Below, in pieces: positions 5,559 through 12,963 of a stretch of 24,426 nucleotides of DNA. Both the position numbers and the translations under genes were made by a program. Origin of the DNA: a virus; the IMG/VR virus record IMGVR_UViG_3300032296_000307, positions 1 through 24,426 of that record, one strand, 5' to 3'. The notes beneath the pieces were generated by a model. That model did not search any database. It had not been told where the DNA came from and saw only the letters and a list, made by a program, of their open reading frames with translations. How positions within the stretch are numbered: the stretch's first letter is position 1; each line of letters begins with the position of its first letter.

Positions 5559-7414
5559 CAGTCTTCAACCCTTACAACCGTAAACCCGCCGCTTGCCTTG
5601 CGCTGCACTGGCGTGCGCGTTTTGGGCAAGTCTTTAGAACTTATATACCGATCTGCGATTGGCCGCACGGTCAGTTTAAACTTAGGGTCTTCGGAAGCTA
5701 AATCACCGTATCTATCACTGTAAAATTCTATGCGGCGTTGGCGCGTGCGGTATGCCTCGCGGCGTAGTTTTTTTAAGTCCTCGTCAAACTTAGGTACACC
5801 GCCCGTTTGGGTTAAAGAGTTAGCACTTTTGGCTATAAGCTGAACATCTAGGTTAGATGCGTTACCGACTGGCGACCCGCCAGTTGGGGTAGCTTGTTTC
5901 GCCTCCACCAACGATCCAAGTGTATCGGCGTTTTTAATCCTATCATACATAGCCTGCAATTCAGCTTGGCGTTCGTTTTGGCCCAAGCTACCAAGGTAAT
6001 GTAGGTTACCTTCAATTCGGCCAACAATAAAACGTCGGTCAGGAGAGCGCAAAAGCGCATCTATTTCTTCAATATATTTATCAAGACTTTGAATTGCTGC
6101 TTTGGTTTCATTTTTTGCTACTAGTGCTTCTGACCTTTTCTCAACAGCGCGTTCCGCCAGCTTAGTCGCCTTTGCAATTTCCGGCGCCATCCGTAAATTT
6201 ACATCGGCGGTAGCTTGCGCCTCTGTTGTTTTTTCCGCGCCGAGGCGCCCCAAAGGTACCTGCGCCGAACCGGGGTACGCGCCCACACTTGGGTTGCGGC
6301 CTTTAACTTGCTGACCAACCTGATATTGCGCCTCCGTGTTCCGCATCATTGGCATATCACCACCTAGATTAGCGGTCCGCGATTGCGGTGTTGGACCGCG
6401 CATAACAGCAAATCCTGCCTGCGGTCTTTGTACAGGGTTAGTCGCCATCTGCTGCTGACCCATTGCGCTGTCAGCCAACGACGGCGCATCAGCTTGCAGC
6501 GTAATGTTAGCCCGACGGAAGGAGTCAACGAGCGCCTGCTTATTCTGCGGCGGCTGGGATGCTAAAAGCTGATCGAAGTCCACCTGCGCCATGACGCCGG
6601 TTTCAAACGCGGAGTCCACAATGCGTGACATTACTTCAGGCGCCATCTGCACAGCGCCTGCGCCGCCCATGTCGCTTTGGTTAAACGACACTGGACGCGA
6701 AGTGGGCATACCCGAAGGGATGTTATTAGGGTTCATCCCTTGATTTATAAGGTCTTGCGGTGTTGTGTTGGCGCCTTGCGTCGCGCGCATATCTGCGGAC
6801 GTACCGGCGCCCGCGGTCGGTGTCGCGCGCGGCGCCGGCGTGGGGCGTGTTGCGGTAGATGGAAGATCGGTTACGACGCCGGGCGTTAATCTTGTAGGGA
6901 ACGCTCCCACTTTGCTCGACTCTTTGAAGAGTAAATTTCCGTCGGCGTCAAATATGTCGCTATGCTCTACGGCAAGCTGGTCCTTGGCGTCCAGAGTGTT
7001 GATAAGCATTTCTTTGCGTTTAGCTTGGAACTGACTTGGATCGCTTACTAAGTCTTTTATTGTTTCGTCTATTTGCGCTTGGAGCGCGGGGACGGGAAAC
7101 ATTGATTTTAGCCGTTCGCCACGGGCAACCGCCTGCTCAGGTGTGCTTGAGTTAAGAAGGCTATCCGCGGACTTTTTGTAGAAATCCATAACAAACGTTA
7201 ATTGCGCGCTATTTGCTTTTGCACTTGCTTCGGCAAGTTTAGGCGCCTGCAATTCCGTTTCGTATTCCATCTCCTGACGTATACGTTGACCCTGAAGCTG
7301 CGACGCGCGCTGTTGCGCTGCTGCGTTCATCATGTTCGCCATCTGCGCGGTTTGACGTGCAGGATCAGGAAGCTGCGGGTTGCGCGCTTGCAGTGCTATC
7401 ATCTGGTTTGGCAT
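5558..7414 (-). CDS. ejection-type internal virion protein (P22 gp20 position)
   Basis: 618 aa, Gln/Ala/Met-rich at the start (NMMNAAAQQRASQLQGQRIR). A Pro/Thr/Ala-rich low-complexity linker at about 180-240 suggests a flexible tether. A coiled-coil-like segment follows at about 400-465 (AKATKLAERAVEKRSEALV), then a conserved-looking C-terminal domain with GRIEGNLHYLGS and a basic helix (DLKKLRREAYRTRQRRIEF). No enzyme motif seen. Middle of the three-gene ejection block; P22 gp20 is 471 aa. It starts one base after the preceding stop (TGA, T, ATG) and ends with a TGATG overlap. Virion role is inferred from synteny and composition. Confidence 0.78.
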   Translation of the reverse strand: MPNQMIALQARNPQLPDPARQTAQMANMMNAAAQQRASQLQGQRIRQEMEYETELQAPKLAEASAKANSAQLTFVMDFYKKSADSLLNSSTPEQAVARGERLKSMFPVPALQAQIDETIKDLVSDPSQFQAKRKEMLINTLDAKDQLAVEHSDIFDADGNLLFKESSKVGAFPTRLTPGVVTDLPSTATRPTPAPRATPTAGAGTSADMRATQGANTTPQDLINQGMNPNNIPSGMPTSRPVSFNQSDMGGAGAVQMAPEVMSRIVDSAFETGVMAQVDFDQLLASQPPQNKQALVDSFRRANITLQADAPSLADSAMGQQQMATNPVQRPQAGFAVMRGPTPQSRTANLGGDMPMMRNTEAQYQVGQQVKGRNPSVGAYPGSAQVPLGRLGAEKTTEAQATADVNLRMAPEIAKATKLAERAVEKRSEALVAKNETKAAIQSLDKYIEEIDALLRSPDRRFIVGRIEGNLHYLGSLGQNERQAELQAMYDRIKNADTLGSLVEAKQATPTGGSPVGNASNLDVQLIAKSANSLTQTGGVPKFDEDLKKLRREAYRTRQRRIEFYSDRYGDLASEDPKFKLTVRPIADRYISSKDLPKTRTPVQRKASGGFTVVRVED

Positions 7415-7415
7415 A

Positions 7416-8204
7416 TCATTGACCTGTTAAGTTGTAGCGCGTCGCGGAGCCAAAGCCGCCGCCCGGCTTAAAAGTGTTGGTGGGGCTTTCAGGCGCGTTT
7501 TCAGTGTAATATTTAATCATTGCGTTCCGCATTGGTGTTTCCGCCGCATAAGAACCTATTTGGCCCAACGCAGTGTTAAGCGCGTTGGCCGACCCGATAT
7601 AGCCAGACGCGCGGGCTTGGCCTGCATTATAGATGTTGGACGCTTCGTTCTGCCCCATCTGACCAGCGGCGCCCGTAAGCACGTTGGTGGCGGACTGACC
7701 GGAACCCATCAGCGATTGCAGCGGGTTAAGGCGCGCCGACCGCTCTACCTGATAACGGTTAAACGCGTTCTGGTATTCTTGGCTCGCCAAGTCCTGACCG
7801 AAACGCTGAATGCCCTTCATGGTGCTGCCCGACATGAGGTTGCCGCGCGCTGCTGCCGACCGCTCTAGCGCCTTCATGCCTTCCGATTGACGGAAGGCGT
7901 AGCCGGGGTCTTGTTGGAATTGATCGGTACCAAAGGCTTTCGCCATGCTGCCGTAGCCAGCGGCGGTCTTGTCGCCGCCGATGCCGAGAAGCTGCATAAT
8001 CTCTTGCTGTGCCGTAAGGCCACCCTGACGAAACGGCTCTTGCAGTTCCGTCTGCCGCTGGAACATACGCTCCTGCGCCGACGTAGCGTCGCGCGCGGCT
8101 TGCTGTTGCGCCGCAGAGGCTTTTTTAGACGCACTTGACGCGATAAGACCGCCGCCTATTGCGCCGGCGGCGCCGATACCTGCTGCGATTACTGCTGGTG
8201 GCAT
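7416..8204 (-). CDS. DNA-transfer/ejection protein (P22 gp7 position)
   Basis: 262 aa. An N-terminal Gly/Ala-rich hydrophobic stretch (IAAGIGAAGAIGGGLIAS, residues 6-23) could insert in a membrane. It is followed by a Gln/Ala-rich helix and the motif QDPGYAFRQSEGMKALER (98-115), RSAAARGNLMSG and EYQNAFNRYQ (143-152). This motif set is widespread in podophage proteins annotated as DNA transfer or tail proteins. It is the first and smallest of the three ejection genes, as P22 gp7 (229 aa) is. Start supported by GGAGTTACCGAA before the ATG; it overlaps the GNAT gene by 16 bases. The role in forming the DNA-delivery conduit is known for P22 and inferred here. Confidence 0.82.
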   Translation of the reverse strand: MPPAVIAAGIGAAGAIGGGLIASSASKKASAAQQQAARDATSAQERMFQRQTELQEPFRQGGLTAQQEIMQLLGIGGDKTAAGYGSMAKAFGTDQFQQDPGYAFRQSEGMKALERSAAARGNLMSGSTMKGIQRFGQDLASQEYQNAFNRYQVERSARLNPLQSLMGSGQSATNVLTGAAGQMGQNEASNIYNAGQARASGYIGSANALNTALGQIGSYAAETPMRNAMIKYYTENAPESPTNTFKPGGGFGSATRYNLTGQ

Positions 8205-8623
8205 TTCGGTAACTCCATCTTATACAGGTCGTAGGCGGACCCAAGGGTGTATATCATTTCACCTGTGGGTTGCATACCCCCCTTGCGCGCGTACATATAC
8301 ACGCTAGGGGCGTTAGGGGCAATCCGCGCCCACAGGGTTTCAGCGCCGTGTTCTACGGCGTAATCAATCGTAAACTGACGAGCCTTAGCTGCCCATTTAC
8401 CGCGGCCTTCTGGCAGTATCATTACGTGTACTTCGTAGACGTTAGGTGATGTCCACGCCAACACATAGCCGCCATGTTCGCCCATCAAAAACCAGTTCTT
8501 ATCAAACTCGACCGCGTCGGTAAAATCTAACTCGCCCACACTTACGGCGCCTATAAATGGGCGAACGTCAGGATGGTTAGCCACCCCGTTTATCCGCTCC
8601 ACATCAAAGCATCGCTTTAGCAT
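8189..8623 (-). CDS. GNAT-fold acetyltransferase-like virion-locus protein (P22 gp14 position)
   Basis: 144 aa. Reads as a GNAT N-acetyltransferase fold: strand EVHVMILPEGRGKWA (64-78) matches motif A with an RG-type acetyl-CoA loop, the helix KARQFTIDYAVEHG follows, and APSVYMYARKGGMQ (104-117) resembles motif B. Small GNAT-like proteins occur in the morphogenesis regions of several podophages, T7 gp13 among those annotated this way. The gene lies where P22 has gp14. It may modify a virion or host protein or act purely structurally; catalysis is unproven. It starts with a TAATG overlap. Confidence 0.7.
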   Translation of the reverse strand: MLKRCFDVERINGVANHPDVRPFIGAVSVGELDFTDAVEFDKNWFLMGEHGGYVLAWTSPNVYEVHVMILPEGRGKWAAKARQFTIDYAVEHGAETLWARIAPNAPSVYMYARKGGMQPTGEMIYTLGSAYDLYKMELPKCHQQ

Positions 8624-8958
8624 TAGCTAACCAGACGGCCTGACGCGCGGATGTTGATGGCCGACGCCGTGCCAGCGATGGTGCTGATGAAGCCATTGTT
8701 GGGCAGCACATGGCCGACCAGTTCAGGAAAGGTGTACGTCTCAGACGGCTGGAGCGTTTTGGTCTTGACGATCAAGTTGTCGTTGCCCGCGCTGCCCGCA
8801 GCCGAAATCAGGTTGACGCTGATCGTCGCAGCCGAGACGCTGTAGTTCGTCGCGGTAAACTTGTCGTTGATCGTCTGCACGCCATTCGACGTGTACTGCG
8901 TCGTCTGGCTGTTCTCCGCTGTCTTGGCGGGGATGATGTTACTAATTGATACGGCCAT
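8623..8958 (-). CDS. 111-aa beta-rich protein, probable virion component
   Basis: Begins MAVSISNIIPAKTAEN; the start at 8958 is chosen over 8976 because a perfect GGAGGT lies 5 bases upstream. Thr/Ser/Asn-rich with alternating hydrophobic residues (NYSVSAATISVNLIS; FISTIAGTASAINIRASG), consistent with a beta-sandwich. No signal peptide. It sits between the needle-position gene and the GNAT gene, so a tail or capsid role is likely, but I do not recognise the family with confidence. The strong ribosome binding site suggests higher expression than its coupled neighbours. Confidence 0.75.
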   Translation of the reverse strand: MAVSISNIIPAKTAENSQTTQYTSNGVQTINDKFTATNYSVSAATISVNLISAAGSAGNDNLIVKTKTLQPSETYTFPELVGHVLPNNGFISTIAGTASAINIRASGRLVS

Positions 8959-8959
8959 G

Positions 8960-9802
8960 TTATACCTCCAAAGCACTTATGTTGTCAGTCACCGTTAGGA
9001 TGACCGAAGGGACTGACGGGTGTACTGCCGACGCCGCTTCAGCCAATATAATAACCGAAGTATCGTCAACTTCCCACATTAATTCTATATAGTCGCCAGC
9101 GTTCAACTGTATAACATAATTCCACGCAGCCAGAATTTCAGCGTTGTTGCCTTGAATGCGGATTTGCCCCGCGCTGTCTGGCACGTTCACCCCATTCTTA
9201 CGCAACCATATCCATACGAGGCCGACGCCACCGGCAGTCTTGTCTAGCTGCGCGGAGAATTGCACGTTGTACACGTTGGGCGTGTCAACATAAATGCGTG
9301 ATGTTGGTGTGCCGCGTGTGACGCCATACGACAAGTCTGAGGTGTTAAACGTCATAGCATAGGCCGTATTGATGGCGGCTGCTGTCTGCGTTGTCGTGTC
9401 GTAGAACGAACCGTAGCGCGGGTTGCGGCTCTGCTTGGGTGGTGGCGACAGCGCCAGCCCGTCAATCTGCGTCTGCAACACAGCCACATCGTCGCTCGAC
9501 GCGCCTTCAGGCGTAGACGCCAAGGCTTGCGTTTCGCTCTGCACGACGGCCAAGTCAGACACCGACGCGCCGTCAGGCTGCGTCTCTGTGGTCTGCGCCA
9601 ACGACTCCAGCATGGCGTCATAGGACGCTATCAGCGACGTAGCGTCAGGCGCTAATTCGACTTCGTCTTGGTTGGATTGCGTTGCGGTCAACAGCGATAG
9701 AAAGAACCGATACCATTCACGGCTGATAGCGCCTGACCGCGGGTCAATCAGATCGACGCGCGGCGGCGTTAACTGTGTAGGGTTAATCGGCGAATACGCC
9801 AT
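8960..9802 (-). CDS. tail needle/fibre-like protein with predicted C1q/TNF-like C-terminal domain (P22 gp26 position)
   Basis: 280 aa. The N-terminus (PRSGAISREWYRFFLSLLTA, 21-40) is a motif common in podophage tail proteins and may be the virion anchor. Residues about 51-120 hold roughly 22-25-residue repeats (APDATSLIASYD..., PDGASVSDLAVVQSETQALA, PEGASSDDVAVLQTQIDGLA), likely a trimeric helical shaft. From about residue 132 the pattern YVDTPNVYNVQFSAQL, VWIWLRKNG, YVIQLNAGDYIELMW resembles a C1q/TNF-type jelly roll. The gene follows the gp10-like gene, where P22 places the tail needle gp26. The Sf6 needle tip is also a TNF-like knob, so needle or side-fibre is the best guess. Start overlaps the preceding stop (TAATG). 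Confidence 0.72.
   Translation of the reverse strand: MAYSPINPTQLTPPRVDLIDPRSGAISREWYRFFLSLLTATQSNQDEVELAPDATSLIASYDAMLESLAQTTETQPDGASVSDLAVVQSETQALASTPEGASSDDVAVLQTQIDGLALSPPPKQSRNPRYGSFYDTTTQTAAAINTAYAMTFNTSDLSYGVTRGTPTSRIYVDTPNVYNVQFSAQLDKTAGGVGLVWIWLRKNGVNVPDSAGQIRIQGNNAEILAAWNYVIQLNAGDYIELMWEVDDTSVIILAEAASAVHPSVPSVILTVTDNISALEV
8964..8969 (-). promoter_or_regulatory. strong Shine-Dalgarno deciding the start at 8958
   Basis: Perfect GGAGGT on the - strand, 5 bases before the ATG at 8958 and inside the last codons of the upstream gene. Confidence 0.75.
9443..9577 (-). repeat. tandem coding repeats of about 22 residues in the needle-position protein
   Basis: Two clear units, PDGASVSDLAVVQSETQALA and PEGASSDDVAVLQTQIDGLA, share P-D/E-GAS, D-L/V-AV-V/L-Q and A/G-LA. 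A weaker unit (APDATSLIAS...) lies just upstream. They probably set the length of a helical shaft. Confidence 0.65.
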
Positions 9803-11232
9803 TAGGCCCGCGTTCCTGACAGCAGCAGTTCAGCGCCCATGATGTAGATGCGGACAGGGTCAGTCCCTGACGCCTCGTAGACGCGGTCGCGTATCTTCAG
9901 CGTCGCACCAAGGCGGCGCCAGATCGTGCGGTAGCCAGACCGGCCAATGCGCCCCATCGACTTCCAGTGTTCGTTCGACCATGTGTGACCGCCATCGTCA
10001 GACCAGCGCAGCATGACCTGTGGGTTCTCGCCTTGGCCATTGTTCAGACCAACGCCTGTCTCGCAGTCAAGCTGCATGGAGTGCTGGATAGTACGGGCCA
10101 GATTGTTAGCGCCTGTCGGGAGCGCCCGCCACGACCGCAGCCATTTCTGCGGGCTGCCGTCGTCGGAATACTCGTTCAGGTCAAACTCGTAAATCTTGCC
10201 GTTCTGGTAGTCGCCGACAACAGTGGTAGCGTTGAAGAACATCTGGCTGCTGGCGCGATGACGGTTAAACTCGCCGTTAACAAACGACGCACGCTCATGC
10301 CATGCGCCGGTGGCGACGTCATACACCCATGTGGTGTTAGCGGTCGGGAAGTTCAGCACGTAGAAGCTGTGGCCGTCCTGCTGGTATGTGTAGCCTGTAG
10401 CGTCCGAGATGTCGGCATACTCTTGCATCTGCCATTCGATAGCGTGCGTTGACACGCGCTGGCCGATGTAGCCAGCAGCGCGGTAAACGATGCCCTGACC
10501 GCGGGCGTCCTTGCCCAGCCAGTAGACTTGGTTGTCCATCTTGGCGACGCTGTACGGCGCCGCGCAGCCCAGTTCGTTGAACGCACCTTGGATACGCGTC
10601 AGCGGGAAGTCGAGCAGCCCAGCGTCGTACCAAACTTCGGTCGAGTTGGTGCCGAACACCCAGACTTCGCGGTGGTCCACAAAGACCGCAACCACATTGT
10701 CTGGATTGCCTTCGGCGCTGGCAAACTCCAGCGGATCGACAGCCGTGCCGTCGAGCAGCGATGTCACCCAAATCTTCTGCGTGCCGGGTTCGTTGAACAC
10801 GAAATAGCCGTCGATGTACCCGACCGTGCCTGCACCGGGGAAGTCAGGGTCAGTGATCTGCTGGAACGCGTCAGTGCCGGCGTTGTAAATGTAACCCTGC
10901 GGGTTAGCCGCAATGAATAGCTGCGTGCCGTTGTCGGCCATGCTGACAGGGCCACTACCGCCTACGGTGCCTTTGGCGACTGCGTTCCAGTTGCTGTCAA
11001 TCTGATACAACGTCGGGCCAGACACGGCGTAGCCGTAATCGCCGAACTGCCACAGCCCGCGGATAGGCCCGATGCCGACCGTAGCCAGACGGGTTAGCCC
11101 CGGCGCGCGCTGAAGAAAGGCAGGCTCTTTGCCGCCTTCCGGTACGATTTCCGGAAAGAGGTTGACCATACGGTTGTCTGCGGCGTTGACGCTTCTTGCG
11201 ACATACGCCGACCCAAGGATCGGCGTCTTCAT
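9802..11232 (-). CDS. P22 gp10-like packaged-DNA stabilisation / tail hub protein
   Basis: 476 aa, almost the length of P22 gp10 (472 aa). It begins MKTPILGSAYVARSVNAADNR and NLFPEIVPEGGKEPAFL, a recognisable start of the phage stabilisation family, and continues as a beta-propeller-like protein with repeated Trp/Gly blades (IRGLWQFGDYGYAVSG; HREVWVFGTNSTEVWYD; GQGIVYRAAGYIGQR). In P22 this protein forms the hub that plugs the portal-gp4 channel after packaging and holds the tailspikes. It directly follows the gp4-like gene (TGATG overlap), as in P22, and precedes the needle-position gene. Confidence 0.9.
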   Translation of the reverse strand: MKTPILGSAYVARSVNAADNRMVNLFPEIVPEGGKEPAFLQRAPGLTRLATVGIGPIRGLWQFGDYGYAVSGPTLYQIDSNWNAVAKGTVGGSGPVSMADNGTQLFIAANPQGYIYNAGTDAFQQITDPDFPGAGTVGYIDGYFVFNEPGTQKIWVTSLLDGTAVDPLEFASAEGNPDNVVAVFVDHREVWVFGTNSTEVWYDAGLLDFPLTRIQGAFNELGCAAPYSVAKMDNQVYWLGKDARGQGIVYRAAGYIGQRVSTHAIEWQMQEYADISDATGYTYQQDGHSFYVLNFPTANTTWVYDVATGAWHERASFVNGEFNRHRASSQMFFNATTVVGDYQNGKIYEFDLNEYSDDGSPQKWLRSWRALPTGANNLARTIQHSMQLDCETGVGLNNGQGENPQVMLRWSDDGGHTWSNEHWKSMGRIGRSGYRTIWRRLGATLKIRDRVYEASGTDPVRIYIMGAELLLSGTRA

Positions 11233-11942
11233 CAGTAGTTGCCCGCGAAGATGTTGAACCGCTGACGCGTCGCCACGATGCTGTATGGCATGGACATGAT
11301 GTCGTCAGGGTTGTTGATGCGCTTCAGGTTACGCTTCGATGCCATAGCCAAACGCGACACTTGCGGTGACGGCTCAACGCCAAACTCAGGTGCCATCTCG
11401 CACGCCAAGTTGTAACGGAACGCACGCAGATAGCCGGGCGGGAAATGCAGTGTGGTCGCCAGCGTTGCTGGTTGGGTGAGTTCTTCAACCGAAATGAAGT
11501 GCCATTCCAGATCGCGCGTAGGGCGCGGATAGACGTACATTTCGATGTCGGGGAACGTCATGTTGACGAAGATAACCTGCGGGTAGGTAGACGTGACGGT
11601 CTTGACCGCGATGCCGTTATACTGTTGCTGGTTAATGAATTTGATGCCGTAGCTGACGCCGGTGCCGGGATCGCGGAAGTATGTCGAGTCCTCAAGCAGC
11701 ACAGGGCGGTTGCCGGAGAAGTCGCCAGAAGGGCCAAGCGTGCGTGACAGTTGGCCTGACGGCCATGTGAATACTTGGTCCTGCGTCGAGAAGACCGCGA
11801 GGCGCTCAGTGTTCCAGCTATCGATCATCTGGTTCATGGCGCGCAGTGCGTCTTGCGACGTTTCAGCCGATGGAACTTCGCCTTCTGCCAGAACGCCTAG
11901 AAGCCTAAGCGAACCGTTAATTATGTCCCCAGCCGTTTCCAT
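11232..11942 (-). CDS. P22 gp4-like head-to-tail adaptor / head completion protein
   Basis: 236 aa (P22 gp4 is 166 aa). The N-terminal half is the marker: GDIINGSLRLLGVLAEGE and SQDALRAMNQMIDSWNTERL, a helical pattern common to gp4-like podophage adaptors. The C-terminal half has HFPPGYLRAFRYNLACEMAP, also typical. In P22 this protein binds under the portal after DNA packaging and is needed for gp10 and the needle to attach. The extra about 70 residues, a beta-rich middle (PQVIFVNMTFPDIEMYVYP), make it longer than P22's. Start supported by AGGAAGACTAACC; it precedes gp10-like as in P22. Confidence 0.85.
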   Translation of the reverse strand: METAGDIINGSLRLLGVLAEGEVPSAETSQDALRAMNQMIDSWNTERLAVFSTQDQVFTWPSGQLSRTLGPSGDFSGNRPVLLEDSTYFRDPGTGVSYGIKFINQQQYNGIAVKTVTSTYPQVIFVNMTFPDIEMYVYPRPTRDLEWHFISVEELTQPATLATTLHFPPGYLRAFRYNLACEMAPEFGVEPSPQVSRLAMASKRNLKRINNPDDIMSMPYSIVATRQRFNIFAGNY

Positions 11943-11945
11943 TGG

Positions 11946-12125
11946 TTAGTCTTCCTGCGTTGCGCGGCGGCGCTTGCTGCCTGCCGACATTTCGTTAACG
12001 GGCGCCACTACAGGGGCGTCAGGGTAAAAGCGTTCCCAACCAAACTCTTCGTCGCTGCGCGCTTCCTCTTCTGAGATAGCAACTTTTGCGCCGTGGACAT
12101 CGTGAACAAGGTAGATAACCGCCAT
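11946..12125 (-). CDS. 59-aa capsid-proximal protein, unknown function
   Basis: Found by reading the gap after the gp4-like gene. It begins MAVIYLVHDVHGAKVAIS and is acidic in the middle (EEEARSDEEFGWERFYPDAP), ending in a basic tail (SKRRRATQED). I recognise the MAVIYLxHxxHGxKVA opening from small proteins beside the head-tail adaptor gene of many environmental podophages; no function is known to me. The start has GGAG at a good distance (TACGGAGTTTTT then ATG). Conserved position next to the adaptor suggests a head-tail junction or assembly role. Confidence 0.78.
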   Translation of the reverse strand: MAVIYLVHDVHGAKVAISEEEARSDEEFGWERFYPDAPVVAPVNEMSAGSKRRRATQED

Positions 12126-12136
12126 AAAAACTCCGT

Positions 12137-12161
12137 AAAATGGACGGCCCGAAAGCCGCCC
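12137..12161 (-). terminator. weak terminator-like hairpin after the 94-aa gene
   Basis: On the - strand GGGCGGC pairs with GCCGTCC (7 bp including one G-U) around a 6-base loop (12142-12161), followed after two bases by TTTT (12137-12140). It lies between the 94-aa and 59-aa genes. The short U-run suggests partial termination or attenuation. Confidence 0.45.
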
Positions 12162-12168
12162 AGATTAA

Positions 12169-12453
12169 TTAACTGATCGCCATGAACTGCCACTTAGTGC
12201 CGTCTGCGTAGAACAGCTTGCCACGGCCAGTTGCATTGGTTGTGATACCAAGCGAACCGACAGGTGCCGAAGTGGTGGTCGAGTTAGCGGTGATTGCAGT
12301 GCTAAGGATATAGACGCCTGCACTTGCGTTGCTGGCTACAGCGCCGCTTGACGCGGTTGAAACGACCGAACCGGCGCTCATCGCACCAGTAACGGAAACG
12401 CTTTCAAACTCAGGGTCGGCGTATGCTACGCCTACTGCTTTAGTATTAGGCAT
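12169..12453 (-). CDS. 94-aa capsid-proximal protein, possible decoration protein
   Basis: Begins MPNTKAVGVAYADPEFES, then is rich in Ala/Ser/Thr/Gly with beta-strand-like alternation (GVYILSTAITANSTTTS), ending GKLFYADGTKWQFMAIS. No membrane segment. A strong AGGAG precedes the ATG, and the gene stands alone between two hairpins. It lies two genes after the coat protein, where small decoration or stabilising proteins are often coded; that role is inferred. Confidence 0.75.
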   Translation of the reverse strand: MPNTKAVGVAYADPEFESVSVTGAMSAGSVVSTASSGAVASNASAGVYILSTAITANSTTTSAPVGSLGITTNATGRGKLFYADGTKWQFMAIS

Positions 12454-12474
12454 GATTGTTCTCCTGAAAAGGAT

Positions 12475-12494
12475 GCCCCGACCGTAGCCGGGGC
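12475..12494 (-). terminator. terminator-like hairpin after the 135-aa gene
   Basis: On the - strand GCCCCG pairs with CGGGGC (6 GC pairs) around the 8-base loop GCTACGGT, followed by ATCCTTTTC. It lies in the 48-base gap between the 135-aa and 94-aa genes. The U-run is short and interrupted, so termination would be partial; it may instead stabilise the 3' end of the upstream message. Confidence 0.5.
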
Positions 12495-12501
12495 AAACCT
12501 A

Positions 12502-12909
12502 TTAGCCAGCGATACGATACAGATTGTATGTTTCAGCGCCAGTTTTAACGGCACGGAACAATACGCTCTTGGACGCAACGCCTGCGCCGGAACCAACCAA
12601 CGTCCAGCCTGTGCCAGCGGTGATTGTAGGTACGCCGGTGCTGGTAGCAATCAAAGAAAACTCAAATGCTGAGTTAACCTTTGCGCTGCTGATGTCAGCG
12701 TTTACGCCGCCAACGCCAGCAACGGCAGGAAGCGCGAGGTCAGCCGTGCTGCTTGACGTGTAAACGACAAGACCGCCAGCCAGATCAGCAGTGGTTAGCG
12801 TAACACCTGCGGTGTACGCAGTAGGGATAGCGGATACGCCCAGCGTGACTTCGCCGAGGTTGCCGTCGCCAACTTGATAACCGCCGGCGCCATTAGGTAG
12901 AATAGCCAT
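12502..12909 (-). CDS. 135-aa protein after the coat gene, possible capsid decoration protein
   Basis: Begins MAILPNGAGGYQVGDGNLGE, an opening I recognise from small proteins next to coat genes in environmental phages. The rest is Ala/Gly/Val/Thr-rich and beta-like (GLVVYTSSSTADLALP; FEFSLIATSTGVPTITAG), ending ETYNLYRIAG. No enzyme or membrane motif. Start supported by AAAGGATTTATATC before the ATG. It sits right after the coat gene and its terminator, with another hairpin behind, which suits a capsid surface protein expressed at its own level. Confidence 0.78.
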   Translation of the reverse strand: MAILPNGAGGYQVGDGNLGEVTLGVSAIPTAYTAGVTLTTADLAGGLVVYTSSSTADLALPAVAGVGGVNADISSAKVNSAFEFSLIATSTGVPTITAGTGWTLVGSGAGVASKSVLFRAVKTGAETYNLYRIAG

Positions 12910-12923
12910 GATATAAATCCTTT

Positions 12924-12954
12924 AAAAAGTTTGGCCTCCGGCGAACCGGAGGCC
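12924..12954 (-). terminator. strong intrinsic terminator after the coat gene
   Basis: On the - strand GGCCTCCGG, loop TTCG, CCGGAGGCC: a perfect 9-bp stem with a UUCG tetraloop (12933-12954), then AAAC and TTTTT (12924-12928). It starts 10 bases past the coat stop codon. This is the clearest terminator in the window; leakiness would set the coat to tail-gene ratio. Confidence 0.85.
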
Positions 12955-12963
12955 GTGATTAAA

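Noticed and set aside
12008-12193. 61-codon - strand frame spanning the gap before the gp4-like gene
   Set aside because: The 59-aa frame at 11946-12125 has a good ribosome binding site and a recognisable N-terminus; this alternative runs through the hairpin and has none.
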